This document shows, one piece after another, positions 25,806 through 34,229 of a stretch of DNA of 64,000 nucleotides. The DNA comes from Paenibacillus sp. FSL K6-1096. GTDB lineage: Bacteria; Bacillota; Bacilli; Paenibacillales; Paenibacillaceae. Made by a program: the position numbers and the translations under genes. The stretch's first letter is position 1. Each line of letters starts with the position of its first letter. The DNA is taken from contig NZ_CP150274.1 in assembly GCF_037977055.1 (NCBI RefSeq), positions 4,340,001 to 4,404,000 on the forward strand, in the 5' to 3' direction. The notes beneath the pieces are model-generated. The model was not told the origin of the DNA. It made no database searches and saw nothing but the letters and a program-made list of their open reading frames with translations.

Positions 25806-27185
25806 ATGAAGGTAAGCCTGGGAAAATCTATCCGCCGCTTGATTATTTGCGGGTTGCTGGTGATTGCAGTAGTGCTCGGTGTGGGGGTGTCAGCCTATGG
25901 AGGAAGGGGGGATCTCCCTGCTGCGCAGAATGCGGTCTCCCGGCAGGCTGAGGCCGGCAAGGCGTTACCTCTACTCTCTAAGAATAATCCTCCGGCTGCT
26001 CCGGTGCAAGATTTGACGCCTGCGGCGGCCGGGCATGCAGCGGGGAAGCCGCAGAAGCCGCATATCTCTGTCCTATCTGCAAAAGAGAGCACAACAGCTC
26101 CGGAACCCTCCGGGCAGGCGAAGCAGAAACGGGTGGTCTATCTGACCTTCGACGACGGGCCGAGCGCAGTCACTCCCCGGGTCCTCAGCATCCTGCAGCA
26201 GCAGGGCGTCAAGGCCACCTTCTTCATGCTGGGTGAGCAGGCTGCCGGGCGTCCGGAGCTGGTTAAAGCGGTCTATGAGCAGGGACATGCCATCGGTAAC
26301 CATACCTATAATCATAATTACCATGATTTATATAGCGGATTCACAGAATTCTGGCGCCAGATCAAACAGACGGAAGAGACCGTGCGGGAGATCACCGGCA
26401 TCCGTCCGCAGCTGGTCCGGGCCCCGGGCGGGACCTTTGATCATTTCGACAATACGTATTTTGAGCTGCTGAAGCAGGCAGGCTATACGGTCATGGACTG
26501 GACCGTGGACAGCGGTGATTCGCGCCGCCGCGGAGTGCCCGCCGCCGAAATTCTGCGGAATTCGGCCGCTGACCTGACCTCGCCCAGTGTCGTGCTGCTG
26601 CTGCATGACGGATCGGGGCATGAGCAGAGCGCCAAGGCGCTGCCGGCAATTATTGAACGGTACAAGGCGGCCGGTTATGAATTCGGACTGCTGGACGAAC
26701 AGAGTGAGCCGGTGCAGTTCAGGGTGTCCGGGAAGGCGGCTGCTCTGCACCGGGCGAAGCCGTCTGATGCTTGGGTCACGGCCAATATTGTGCCCAATGC
26801 CGCACTGATCACCCCCGGTAAAGCCCTCGCGCTGGAGGTTGGCGGGGTAGAGGCCAGACTGAAGCCGGGCGAATACCGGCTGCAGGACGGGCAATATGTT
26901 GTTCCGCTCCGCGCCACGGTGGAACGCCTGGGCGGACAAGTCGGGTGGAATGCAGAAGCCCGCAGCGGAACGGCAGTTTGGAACGGGTGCAGTCTGACGC
27001 TGGATACCGCGAAGCAGGAGATTGGCATTCTGCGCAAGGACGGCAGTGAGGAGTTCAGGCCGGCGTCTGTGCAGCTCATTGATTCCGCGCTCTGGGTTCC
27101 CCTGCGGACATTGCTGGAAGCGGCAGGGCATCCTTCTGTAGAGGCCAGAGTGAATGCAGACGAACGCAGCGTGAAGGCTGCATAA
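25806..27185 (+). CDS. Secreted polysaccharide deacetylase with copper-amine-oxidase-like domain
   Basis: 459 residues. An N-terminal signal/anchor (residues 10-32) and an Ala/Pro-rich spacer precede a NodB deacetylase: YLTFDDGPSAVTPRVL (catalytic Asp and metal Asp), GNHTYNHNYHDLY (metal His pair), RAPGGTFDHF, DWTVDSGDSRR and VVLLLHDG. It would remove N-acetyl groups from peptidoglycan or another GlcNAc polymer. The last ~120 residues repeat the copper-amine-oxidase-like surface module also present in the GDSL esterase at 10609. The start at 25806 has GGAGG 9 nt upstream. It is divergent from the DedA gene. Confidence 0.93.
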   Translation: MKVSLGKSIRRLIICGLLVIAVVLGVGVSAYGGRGDLPAAQNAVSRQAEAGKALPLLSKNNPPAAPVQDLTPAAAGHAAGKPQKPHISVLSAKESTTAPEPSGQAKQKRVVYLTFDDGPSAVTPRVLSILQQQGVKATFFMLGEQAAGRPELVKAVYEQGHAIGNHTYNHNYHDLYSGFTEFWRQIKQTEETVREITGIRPQLVRAPGGTFDHFDNTYFELLKQAGYTVMDWTVDSGDSRRRGVPAAEILRNSAADLTSPSVVLLLHDGSGHEQSAKALPAIIERYKAAGYEFGLLDEQSEPVQFRVSGKAAALHRAKPSDAWVTANIVPNAALITPGKALALEVGGVEARLKPGEYRLQDGQYVVPLRATVERLGGQVGWNAEARSGTAVWNGCSLTLDTAKQEIGILRKDGSEEFRPASVQLIDSALWVPLRTLLEAAGHPSVEARVNADERSVKAA

Positions 27186-27358
27186 ACCGGGTGTCCGAGT
27201 TAAATAGGCAGAAGAGATTTACAGCAGGCAAGTCCCGCTCAGGCAAAATGAGATCACCGGATGTCTGGGCATCCTTGTTCGTGGGAAGAATAGAGCGTAA
27301 CAGGCTCCTGCCAGCCTTGCAGCCAGTAAGCTGCTGGTCTGTACCAGGGAGCTAGTCT

Positions 27359-28843
27359 ATGACCACAGGAAGGGTGTCCTCATTGTCCTCATCATCCATG
27401 ACCGATCCGAAGCTGTACAAGGATATACTTGGTAACACATATGGAAGGTCTGAAGAAGCCGCTATGTTCTCCCGGAGGCGCATGCGCCGTGCGGTCACGG
27501 AATGGGGCCGGATGCTGTTCCTGATGGCCGGCGGCGGCGGGCTGTATCTGTGGCGCGGGGGAGAATCCCTGCTGCTCTTGCTGACAGCGGGCGGAATGCT
27601 TATGGCCGGCGGCCTGCTGATGTTATTCTTCGGTCCCCGCAGGGTTAGCGTACAACGGACCATATCGCCTGCAAGGCTGTCTGCCGGGGAGGATGCTGTA
27701 GTGGAGGTGCAGCTTTCTTGGGCCGCACGCCTGCCGCTGCCCTGGATGATCGTTACCGATTACTGGAGCGGCGGCAGCCATCAGGAGCTGCTGTTCCCCG
27801 GCTTCCGGCGCTCCCTCACCTATTCCTATACACTTCAGTCTGTGCCCCGGGGCATCCATCGCCTGGCCGGATGCAGTGTAACCTGGGGCGATCTTCCGGG
27901 GCTGTTCACCGGAGGCTGCCAGCCGGGCGGCAGGGAGAGCTTCAAGGTGCTGCCGAGGGCGCTATATGTGAACGTTGTCATGCCGGACCAGGGCTTGCTG
28001 CCCGGTGAGCATGTGCCGCCCCGGCAGGGCAGGAACAGCAATCCGCAGGCTGCCGATATCCGCGACTACGCGCCTGGTGACCCGTTCAACCGGATTCACT
28101 GGAAGAGCAGTGCCCGTAAGGGCGCTCTGCAGAGCAGGGTGGCCGAACGTGAAGCAGGGCGGATGGCCTGTATCGTGCTTGCAAGCAGTCCGGAGGATTA
28201 TACGGTTCCGCCGGGCGCGCTTGTGCCGCGCGGGCAGCGCGGGAAGGTGGTTCCCGCCTTCGAGCAGGCGGTATCGGCCACAATGGGCCTGCTGCTCTCC
28301 GCTGAGCGTTCGGGCAGCTACGTGCAGCTCTTCAGCGGCGGCTGGCCGGAAGGGATGGCCCGGCATGAAGGACTCGGCCGGATTCCCGGCCGGGTGCAGG
28401 ATCTGCTCACCGAGATCGAACCGGCCGGTGCCCAGAGTCTCGCCAGCCTGCTGGACACTGCGGCGCAGAGCTGGCTGCCCGGCATGACGGTATCCGTCAT
28501 TACCGGAAGGCTGGAGGAGGAAGCCGCGCGGACGCTCGCCCGCTTCCTGGTTCAGGGCATCCGGGTCGAGCTGTATTATGTCTGGGATCAGCCTTCCCCG
28601 GGCAGCAGGGGGGCGGGAAGTGCTGTGCGCAGCCCCGCCGGGGCGGCAGGGCCTCTGCCTGAGCCCCCCGCCGGCAGCAGGCAGAGGCCAGAGGCTGCAA
28701 AGAGTGAGGGTGGAACATCGTGGGGCAGACCGCCTGCAGCGGATTCGATAGCCGGGAGCCTGATGCGGCTCGGCGCGCATCTGCATTGCCTGAATCATGC
28801 CTTCCCGGCCGCTCCTGTCCAAGGATACAAGGGGGCGGATTGA
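27359..28843 (+). CDS. DUF58-domain protein (YeaD-like)
   Basis: 494 residues: two membrane segments near residues 50-90, then a DUF58 region with the signature DYAPGDPFNRIHWKSSAR and a von Willebrand-like core. ATG 27359 is used because GGGAG stands 7 nt upstream; a later Met (27464) is possible. Its stop overlaps the start of the transglutaminase gene. In Bacillus the order is a MoxR ATPase, DUF58, transglutaminase, guaA. Here the ATPase is missing from the cluster. The pair is thought to help maturation or assembly of surface proteins, but its job is not established. Confidence 0.85.
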   Translation: MTTGRVSSLSSSSMTDPKLYKDILGNTYGRSEEAAMFSRRRMRRAVTEWGRMLFLMAGGGGLYLWRGGESLLLLLTAGGMLMAGGLLMLFFGPRRVSVQRTISPARLSAGEDAVVEVQLSWAARLPLPWMIVTDYWSGGSHQELLFPGFRRSLTYSYTLQSVPRGIHRLAGCSVTWGDLPGLFTGGCQPGGRESFKVLPRALYVNVVMPDQGLLPGEHVPPRQGRNSNPQAADIRDYAPGDPFNRIHWKSSARKGALQSRVAEREAGRMACIVLASSPEDYTVPPGALVPRGQRGKVVPAFEQAVSATMGLLLSAERSGSYVQLFSGGWPEGMARHEGLGRIPGRVQDLLTEIEPAGAQSLASLLDTAAQSWLPGMTVSVITGRLEEEAARTLARFLVQGIRVELYYVWDQPSPGSRGAGSAVRSPAGAAGPLPEPPAGSRQRPEAAKSEGGTSWGRPPAADSIAGSLMRLGAHLHCLNHAFPAAPVQGYKGAD

Positions 28844-31200
28844 TGGGCATCCGGGTGAAACGGTCTCGCATTGCGGTTACGCCGGATGAAGGCGGTCCCG
28901 TAGAGGGCTATGCTGAGAACAGCTCCGCAGATACAAGGGAGGACTATCCCGGTCCCCTGTACTATCGCGGCCTGTTCTCTTTGGCGATTCTGGGCATCTT
29001 CGCCCTGTGGCTGCGGCCGCTCTACCATCTGGGGGCAGCAGCGGAGCATACGCCGCTGCTGCGGGTCCTGATGGTCTCGGCCATCCTAATCCTGGCCTGG
29101 GGCTGCCTCCGGCTCCCCCGGCTGGTGCAGGCTGGCGGCCTGCTGCTTCTGATCTTCCTGGCCTGGTACCGGCTCTGTGCCGCCAGCGGGGGAAGCGGCT
29201 GGCTGATGGATTATACCCGGGAGATTGGGGCGGATGCTCTGCTGCTTCTGTCCGGGCGGATCGCTTCTATAAGCGAGGACAGCAGGCTGCTGATTCTGGT
29301 GCTGGGCTGGGGGCTGCTGGTCTCCTCTGTCCAGCAGCTCGCCTTGTACAGAGGAAGCATTACCCTGTTCGCCGGGGTCACCCTGGCGTATTTGCTGGTG
29401 CTGGAGATGGTCTACACACTCCATACCACCGGCGGGCTTCTGCTCTCCGCCAGCCTCATCCTCTGGCTCCGCTCCTTAAGCGGCCTCCTCCGCCTGCAGG
29501 AACGGACAGGCAGCCCGGTTCTTCCTTATGCACGCTGGGGAGTCTGGACCTTCACTGCGGCAGCCGCGGTGACACTGGCAGCCTGGATCGCCGGGCTGGG
29601 ATTCGGCGCGCGTCCGGCGGTTCCCCTCACGCTCCAGCCGGTTCTCAGCCGCCTGGAGCACTGGGCGGAGGCACAGCAGCCGGAGCCTGCCGCGCTCCCT
29701 CTGACGGGCAGCACCGGCTACAGCCTGGAGGACCATGAGCTGGGGATGGCGTTATCTCCCGGCAGGGAGGCGGTATATACAGTGACAGCCCCAAGGCCGT
29801 ACTCCTTGCGCGGGGAGAGCATGGCCTATTATGACGGCCGCCGCTGGATCAGGAGCGGAGCTGCGTATACCCCGCTGAATCTGCTGCGCCTGCCTGAGGC
29901 TGTCCCTGAACTGGCAGGGGCAGCGCCGGATGGAGCGGGCATGATTACCCGGCGGATTCAGTTCGTGAAGCCCTCCCCCGGCGGGCTTCCCTTGTTCAGC
30001 GCAGGGACCGTAGCAGATGTGCAGAACATTCTGCTAGCGGACGGGAGCAGGCTCGGGTATGTGCTTGCGGACCGGGAGCGGCTCAGCTTCCGGCTGCCGG
30101 ACACGTATGGCTCTCCGCAGGTGAGCGAATATACGGTGAAGTCGTTCCTGCCCTTAACCGATCCGGCGGTGCTGCGGGGGCTGAAGGGGAAGGACCCGGA
30201 GGAGGTCAGCGGCCAGTATCTCCAGCTTCCCGGGACGCTGCCGCCCAGGGTGCATGCTCTGGGTAAGCAGCTCACGGCTGCGCATGCTAACCGTTATGAT
30301 GCCGCCGCTGCGGTGGCGGATTATCTGCGGACCCGCTACACCTATACCCTGAAGACCCGGGTGCCGCCGCCCGGTGCTGAATTCACCGATGATTTCCTCT
30401 TCGGGACACGGCGCGGCTATTGCGTGCATTTCGCCACGGCCATGACGGTCCTGCTACGCAGCAGCGGCATTCCGGCCCGGTATGTTCAGGGCTACGGCCC
30501 GGGAACCCCTATTCCCGGCTCCGTGCCGCAGCGCTATACCATCACCGAAGGCGATGCCCATGCCTGGGTCGAGGTGTATTTTCCCGGCGCAGGCTGGGTC
30601 CCCTTCGACCCTACGCCCGCCGTTGCCGCCTCCGCAGGCGCGGCGGATGCTGTGGCGGCGGAGGCTTCCGCGCCGCCGCGCCATGCGTCCGCTGCGCTGC
30701 ACGCGGACGCGCTGCCCGCCGCCCTGCCGCAGGCGGGCGGCCTCGATGATGCGCCGCTCGCCGCAGCGGCGCTGGTGCTGGCCGCCGCGGTCCGCTGGCG
30801 GCGCAGCCTGGCCCTGCTGCCGGCGGTGCGCCGCGCCGGCAGGCTGGGCCGTGCGCGGCAGCTGCGCGCCGCCGCGCTGGCCTGGCACGGGCTGGCGGCG
30901 CGGTATGGGGCGCCGCCGCCCGGGGTTACCGCCAGGGAGTATGCAGACTCCCTGGCGATTGAGGACCGGCGGCTGCGCGCGGCGGTCCGGGGGTTTGTAC
31001 GCCAGTGGGAGACCCTGGCGTATGGCGGCGCCGGAGGCGCCGTGCCTTCGGCGGCGAGTTCCGGCGGCGCTGTGCCTTTGGCTGCGGCGAGCTCCGGCCG
31101 CGCCCCGCTCCAGTGCCGCGCCCCCGCCAGCGCAGCCGATCCCATCGACGCGGAAGCTTTCCTGGCCCGGTGCCTGCTAATCACCTTTCGCCTGACATGA
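28843..31200 (+). CDS. Membrane transglutaminase-like protein (YebA/TgpA type)
   Basis: 785 residues: about six N-terminal membrane segments, an extracellular transglutaminase-like core (RRGYCVHFATAMTVLLRSSG for Cys, GDAHAWVEVYFPGAGWVPFD for His and Asp), an Ala-rich stretch, one more membrane segment and a cytoplasmic DUF4129-like end. The core may cut or crosslink peptides. The ATG overlaps the preceding stop. The end of the gene is very GC-rich with short internal repeats of GGCGGCGAGTTCCGGC type, so its tail is variable sequence. A terminator follows. Confidence 0.88.
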   Translation: MGIRVKRSRIAVTPDEGGPVEGYAENSSADTREDYPGPLYYRGLFSLAILGIFALWLRPLYHLGAAAEHTPLLRVLMVSAILILAWGCLRLPRLVQAGGLLLLIFLAWYRLCAASGGSGWLMDYTREIGADALLLLSGRIASISEDSRLLILVLGWGLLVSSVQQLALYRGSITLFAGVTLAYLLVLEMVYTLHTTGGLLLSASLILWLRSLSGLLRLQERTGSPVLPYARWGVWTFTAAAAVTLAAWIAGLGFGARPAVPLTLQPVLSRLEHWAEAQQPEPAALPLTGSTGYSLEDHELGMALSPGREAVYTVTAPRPYSLRGESMAYYDGRRWIRSGAAYTPLNLLRLPEAVPELAGAAPDGAGMITRRIQFVKPSPGGLPLFSAGTVADVQNILLADGSRLGYVLADRERLSFRLPDTYGSPQVSEYTVKSFLPLTDPAVLRGLKGKDPEEVSGQYLQLPGTLPPRVHALGKQLTAAHANRYDAAAAVADYLRTRYTYTLKTRVPPPGAEFTDDFLFGTRRGYCVHFATAMTVLLRSSGIPARYVQGYGPGTPIPGSVPQRYTITEGDAHAWVEVYFPGAGWVPFDPTPAVAASAGAADAVAAEASAPPRHASAALHADALPAALPQAGGLDDAPLAAAALVLAAAVRWRRSLALLPAVRRAGRLGRARQLRAAALAWHGLAARYGAPPPGVTAREYADSLAIEDRRLRAAVRGFVRQWETLAYGGAGGAVPSAASSGGAVPLAAASSGRAPLQCRAPASAADPIDAEAFLARCLLITFRLT

Positions 31201-31206
31201 TCCGCT

Positions 31207-31243
31207 AAGAGGCGTCCCTGCGTATGCAGTGGACGTCTTTTTG
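31207..31243 (+). terminator. Intrinsic terminator after the transglutaminase gene
   Basis: AAGAGGCGTCC pairs with GGACGTCTTTTT (one G-U pair), with the loop near 31218-31230. Confidence 0.85.
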
Positions 31244-31263
31244 ACGGATGAGCTTGCCGCGCT

Positions 31264-31430
31264 CCAAATGTAATCGAAAACCCGACCATATTTGGCGCTG
31301 CGCGAGCACACGAACTAAATGTAAACGAAAACCCGACTACATTTGGCGCTGCGCGAGCACACGGACCAAATGTAATCGAAAACCCGACCACATTCGGCGT
31401 CGCGCAAACACACGGATCAAATGTTAACGC
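31264..31430. repeat. Tandem array R4, 51-bp unit, three full copies and one partial
   Basis: Units start at 31264, 31315, 31366 and 31417, exactly 51 bp apart. Each begins (C/T)(C/T)AAATGTAA.CGAAAACCCG, continues AC.ACATTTGG and ends GCGCTGCGCGAGCACACG. CCAAATGT and ACATTTGG are inverted arms, so each unit can fold into a hairpin. The region 31244-31660 has no gene; the array fills its first part and I see nothing else up to the guaA promoter. Confidence 0.9.
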
Positions 31431-31663
31431 TCTCCCCATGCCTGACACTGCCTACCGCCACCCGGCGCAGTAATTCTTCTCTGTATTTCCATAACATAGA
31501 TACCGGCTCCCGGCAGCGGTGTACCGGCAAACATCTGATCATCTGCGAGTATTCCGTGCTCTTCTGGCTACGAGTCTGTTTCCGCGCTCTTTGCCCGTGC
31601 CGGTATTCTCTCCACCCCCGTCCCGGCCAGGCCAAATCCTTGCAGCGGAGGGGTTCCATTTCC

Positions 31664-31693
31664 TTGACGCTGAGAATTAACCATGAGTATAAT
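31664..31693 (+). promoter_or_regulatory. Sigma-A promoter of guaA
   Basis: TTGACG (31664-31669), 18-bp spacer, TATAAT (31688-31693). The predicted leader is only about 20 nt, so there is no riboswitch here. Confidence 0.85.
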
Positions 31694-31720
31694 GAATCCA
31701 ATAATCAAGGGAGGCAAGTA

Positions 31721-33259
31721 ATGAACAAGCCAAATGAAATTATTGTTGTTCTGGATTTCGGGGGACAGTATAACCAGCTAATCGCGCGCAGAATCCGTGA
31801 CTTGGGGGTATACAGCGAGCTTCTGCCGTACAATACACCGGTGGAGAAGATTAAGGCACTATCGCCTAAGGGCATCGTGTTCTCGGGCGGACCAAGCAGT
31901 GTCTATGCCGAGGATGCACCGCATGTGGACCCGGCGGTTTATGAACTCGGGCTTCCAATTTTCGGCATCTGTTATGGGATGCAATTGATGGCGCAGCAGC
32001 AGGGCGGCAAGGTGGAGCGCGCATCCAAACGTGAATACGGCAAAGCGGATGTTGAATTTGCCCCAAGCTCCGTGCTCGCAGCCGGTCTTGACAGCAAGCA
32101 GACGGTATGGATGAGCCACGGCGACCATGTGGTCGAGCTTCCGGAGGGCTTCAAGCTGGATGCCGGCACAGAGAGCGCTCCGATTGCAGCCATGAGCAAC
32201 GATGTACGCAAGCTGTACGCCGTCCAGTTCCATCCTGAGGTGCGCCACTCCGTTAAGGGGAACGAGATGATCTCTAACTTCCTGTATGAAGTGTGCGGCT
32301 GCGAGGGCAAATGGACGATGGAGTCGTTCATCGAGGATGCCGTTAAGGATATCCGGGACAAGGTTGGCGACCAGAAGGTGCTGTGTGCATTAAGCGGCGG
32401 CGTGGATTCCTCTGTAGTCGCTATGCTGATCCACCGGGCCATCGGCGACCAGTTGACCTGTATGTTCATTGACCACGGCCTTCTGCGCAAGGGTGAAGCA
32501 GAGAGCGTCATGGAGACATTTGTCGGCAAGTTCGATATCAATGTGATCAAAATCGATGCCCGCGACCGCTTCCTCGGCAAGCTGGCCGGTGTGTCCGACC
32601 CCGAACAGAAACGTAAGATCATCGGCAATGAGTTCATTTACTGCTTCGACGAAGAATCGGCCAAGCTGGGGGAGTTCGCCTTCCTGGCCCAAGGCACGCT
32701 ATATACTGATATTGTAGAGAGCGGAACCGCAACAGCGCAGACCATCAAGTCGCACCACAATGTGGGCGGACTGCCGGAGGATATGAAGTTCCAGCTGATC
32801 GAGCCGCTGAACACCCTGTTTAAGGATGAGGTGCGTAAGCTCGGTGAAGAGCTGGGCATGCCGTCTGCCATCGTCTGGCGTCAGCCGTTCCCGGGTCCGG
32901 GTCTGGCGATTCGTGTGCTGGGCGAGGTGACCGAAGAGAAGCTGCAGATCGTGCGTGATTCCGACTACATTCTGCGTGAAGAGATTGCCAAGGCCGGTCT
33001 CGACCGCGAGATCTGGCAGTATTTCACCGCGCTTCCTAACATGAAGAGTGTAGGCGTAATGGGGGATGAGCGTACGTATTCCTACACCGTAGGTATCCGT
33101 GCAGTAACCTCGATCGACGGCATGACCGCCGACTGGGCGCGTATCCCTTGGGATGTGCTGGAGAAAATCTCAGTGCGCATCGTCAACGAAGTGGACAACG
33201 TGAACCGCATCGTCTACGACATTACCTCCAAGCCGCCGGCGACGATTGAGTGGGAATAA
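31721..33259 (+). CDS. guaA: GMP synthase (glutamine-hydrolysing)
   Basis: 512 residues; aminates XMP to GMP with glutamine and ATP. An N-terminal class I glutamine amidotransferase (PIFGICYGMQLMAQ with the catalytic Cys, HPEV with the His) is followed by the ATP pyrophosphatase (SGGVDSSV) and the C-terminal dimerisation domain ending TIEWE. The ATG at 31721 follows GGGAGGCAAG; upstream in-frame codons are excluded because they lie above the promoter. Bacillus has the same yeaD-yebA-guaA-pbuG order, interrupted here by three genes. Confidence 0.98.
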   Translation: MNKPNEIIVVLDFGGQYNQLIARRIRDLGVYSELLPYNTPVEKIKALSPKGIVFSGGPSSVYAEDAPHVDPAVYELGLPIFGICYGMQLMAQQQGGKVERASKREYGKADVEFAPSSVLAAGLDSKQTVWMSHGDHVVELPEGFKLDAGTESAPIAAMSNDVRKLYAVQFHPEVRHSVKGNEMISNFLYEVCGCEGKWTMESFIEDAVKDIRDKVGDQKVLCALSGGVDSSVVAMLIHRAIGDQLTCMFIDHGLLRKGEAESVMETFVGKFDINVIKIDARDRFLGKLAGVSDPEQKRKIIGNEFIYCFDEESAKLGEFAFLAQGTLYTDIVESGTATAQTIKSHHNVGGLPEDMKFQLIEPLNTLFKDEVRKLGEELGMPSAIVWRQPFPGPGLAIRVLGEVTEEKLQIVRDSDYILREEIAKAGLDREIWQYFTALPNMKSVGVMGDERTYSYTVGIRAVTSIDGMTADWARIPWDVLEKISVRIVNEVDNVNRIVYDITSKPPATIEWE

Positions 33260-33338
33260 CAGGAGCAAGCTTATTCTATCTGAAAATGTAGCTATTTCAA
33301 CCTCGGAAATAGGTGCGTTGCATTTGTGTAGTACGAAG

Positions 33339-33384
33339 AAGCACACCGGTTCTGAAGTTGGTCTTCTGCCGGTGTGCTTTATTT
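33339..33384 (+). terminator. Intrinsic terminator of guaA
   Basis: AAGCACACCGG pairs with CCGGTGTGCTT, followed by TATTT. R1 begins directly after it. Confidence 0.85.
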
Positions 33385-33483
33385 AAATATAAGAATTTAT
33401 ATGTTTCACACGATAACTTATCCTTATATTTCTCGCTGAAACGAAGCCGTCCTTAAAAAGGACAGCATAGCCGCTTCCACTTG
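33385..33483. repeat. 99-bp intergenic element R1, copy B
   Basis: Same length as the copy at 23783 and 93 percent identical to it. As there, it begins right after a gene's terminator. It ends 24 bp before the cat start codon. Confidence 0.85.
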
Positions 33484-33507
33484 TTTGGAATAAAAAGGAG
33501 GGGGACC

Positions 33508-34158
33508 ATGGGTTTCAATCTAATGGATATCGGCCAGTGGAATCGAAAAGAATACTACTTGCACTATATTCAGAATTTACGCTGCACTTACAGCTTAACT
33601 ACGAATATTGATATTACGCCGCTCAAGCATGAAATGAACAAGCTGAACCAAAAAATATATCCTGCTTTGATCTATATGATCACAACCGCCGTAAATCGTC
33701 AAAAGGAATTTCGGATGGATCATGACAATGAAAGCCGTCTGGGGTATTGGGATGAGATGAGCCCCAGTTATACGGTCTTCAACAAAGATAATGAGACCTT
33801 CTCAAGCATTTGGACCGGATATGATTCCAGTTTCCCAAATTTCTATAATGCGTGTATGCAGGACATTTCCACCTATTCCAGTTCAACAAGCATGATGCCG
33901 AAACCTGATATGCCCCGGAATACCTTCAATATTTCAAGTATTCCCTGGACGGACTTCACAGCATTTAACCTGAATGTCTATAACGAAGGATTATACCTGT
34001 TACCTATATTTACGATCGGGAAATTCATCCACCAGGAAGATAAGATACTGATGCCGCTTGCCGTGCAAGTCCATCATGCGGTGTGTGACGGCTTCCATCT
34101 GGGAAGGTTCATCAACCATCTGCAAGAAGTAGCAGACCACTATATGGATTGGATGTAA
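33508..34158 (+). CDS. cat: Type A chloramphenicol O-acetyltransferase
   Basis: A 216-residue trimeric CAT fold that transfers acetyl from acetyl-CoA to the 3-hydroxyl of chloramphenicol. The active-site motif QVHHAVCDGFH holds the catalytic His. LGYWDEMSPSYTVF, SSIWTGY and IPWTDFTAFNLN match the classic staphylococcal enzymes closely in pattern. The start at 33508 has AAGGAGGGGG upstream. Base composition is more AT-rich than its neighbours, and it sits between guaA and the phosphotransferase without transposase or flanking repeats other than R1. It is probably a resident chromosomal gene; activity is not proven. Confidence 0.9.
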   Translation: MGFNLMDIGQWNRKEYYLHYIQNLRCTYSLTTNIDITPLKHEMNKLNQKIYPALIYMITTAVNRQKEFRMDHDNESRLGYWDEMSPSYTVFNKDNETFSSIWTGYDSSFPNFYNACMQDISTYSSSTSMMPKPDMPRNTFNISSIPWTDFTAFNLNVYNEGLYLLPIFTIGKFIHQEDKILMPLAVQVHHAVCDGFHLGRFINHLQEVADHYMDWM

Positions 34159-34159
34159 A

Positions 34160-34199
34160 AACTCCAGCCTCCCTTCATCAGGGGGCCGGAGTTCTTTTC
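34160..34199 (+). terminator. Intrinsic terminator of cat
   Basis: AACTCC..CCTCCC pairs imperfectly with GGGGG..GGAGTT, followed by CTTTTCG. Confidence 0.7.
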
Positions 34200-34229
34200 G
34201 TATATGCTGTTACATCGTGTTAAATCGCA

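Noticed and set aside
31264..31430. CRISPR array
   Set aside because: The 51-bp units are contiguous and near-identical along their whole length, with no unique spacers and no cas genes.
31421..31720. N-terminal extension of guaA by about 100 codons
   Set aside because: The extension runs through the tandem repeat and the sigma-A promoter, and the known protein starts at 31721 with a good RBS.
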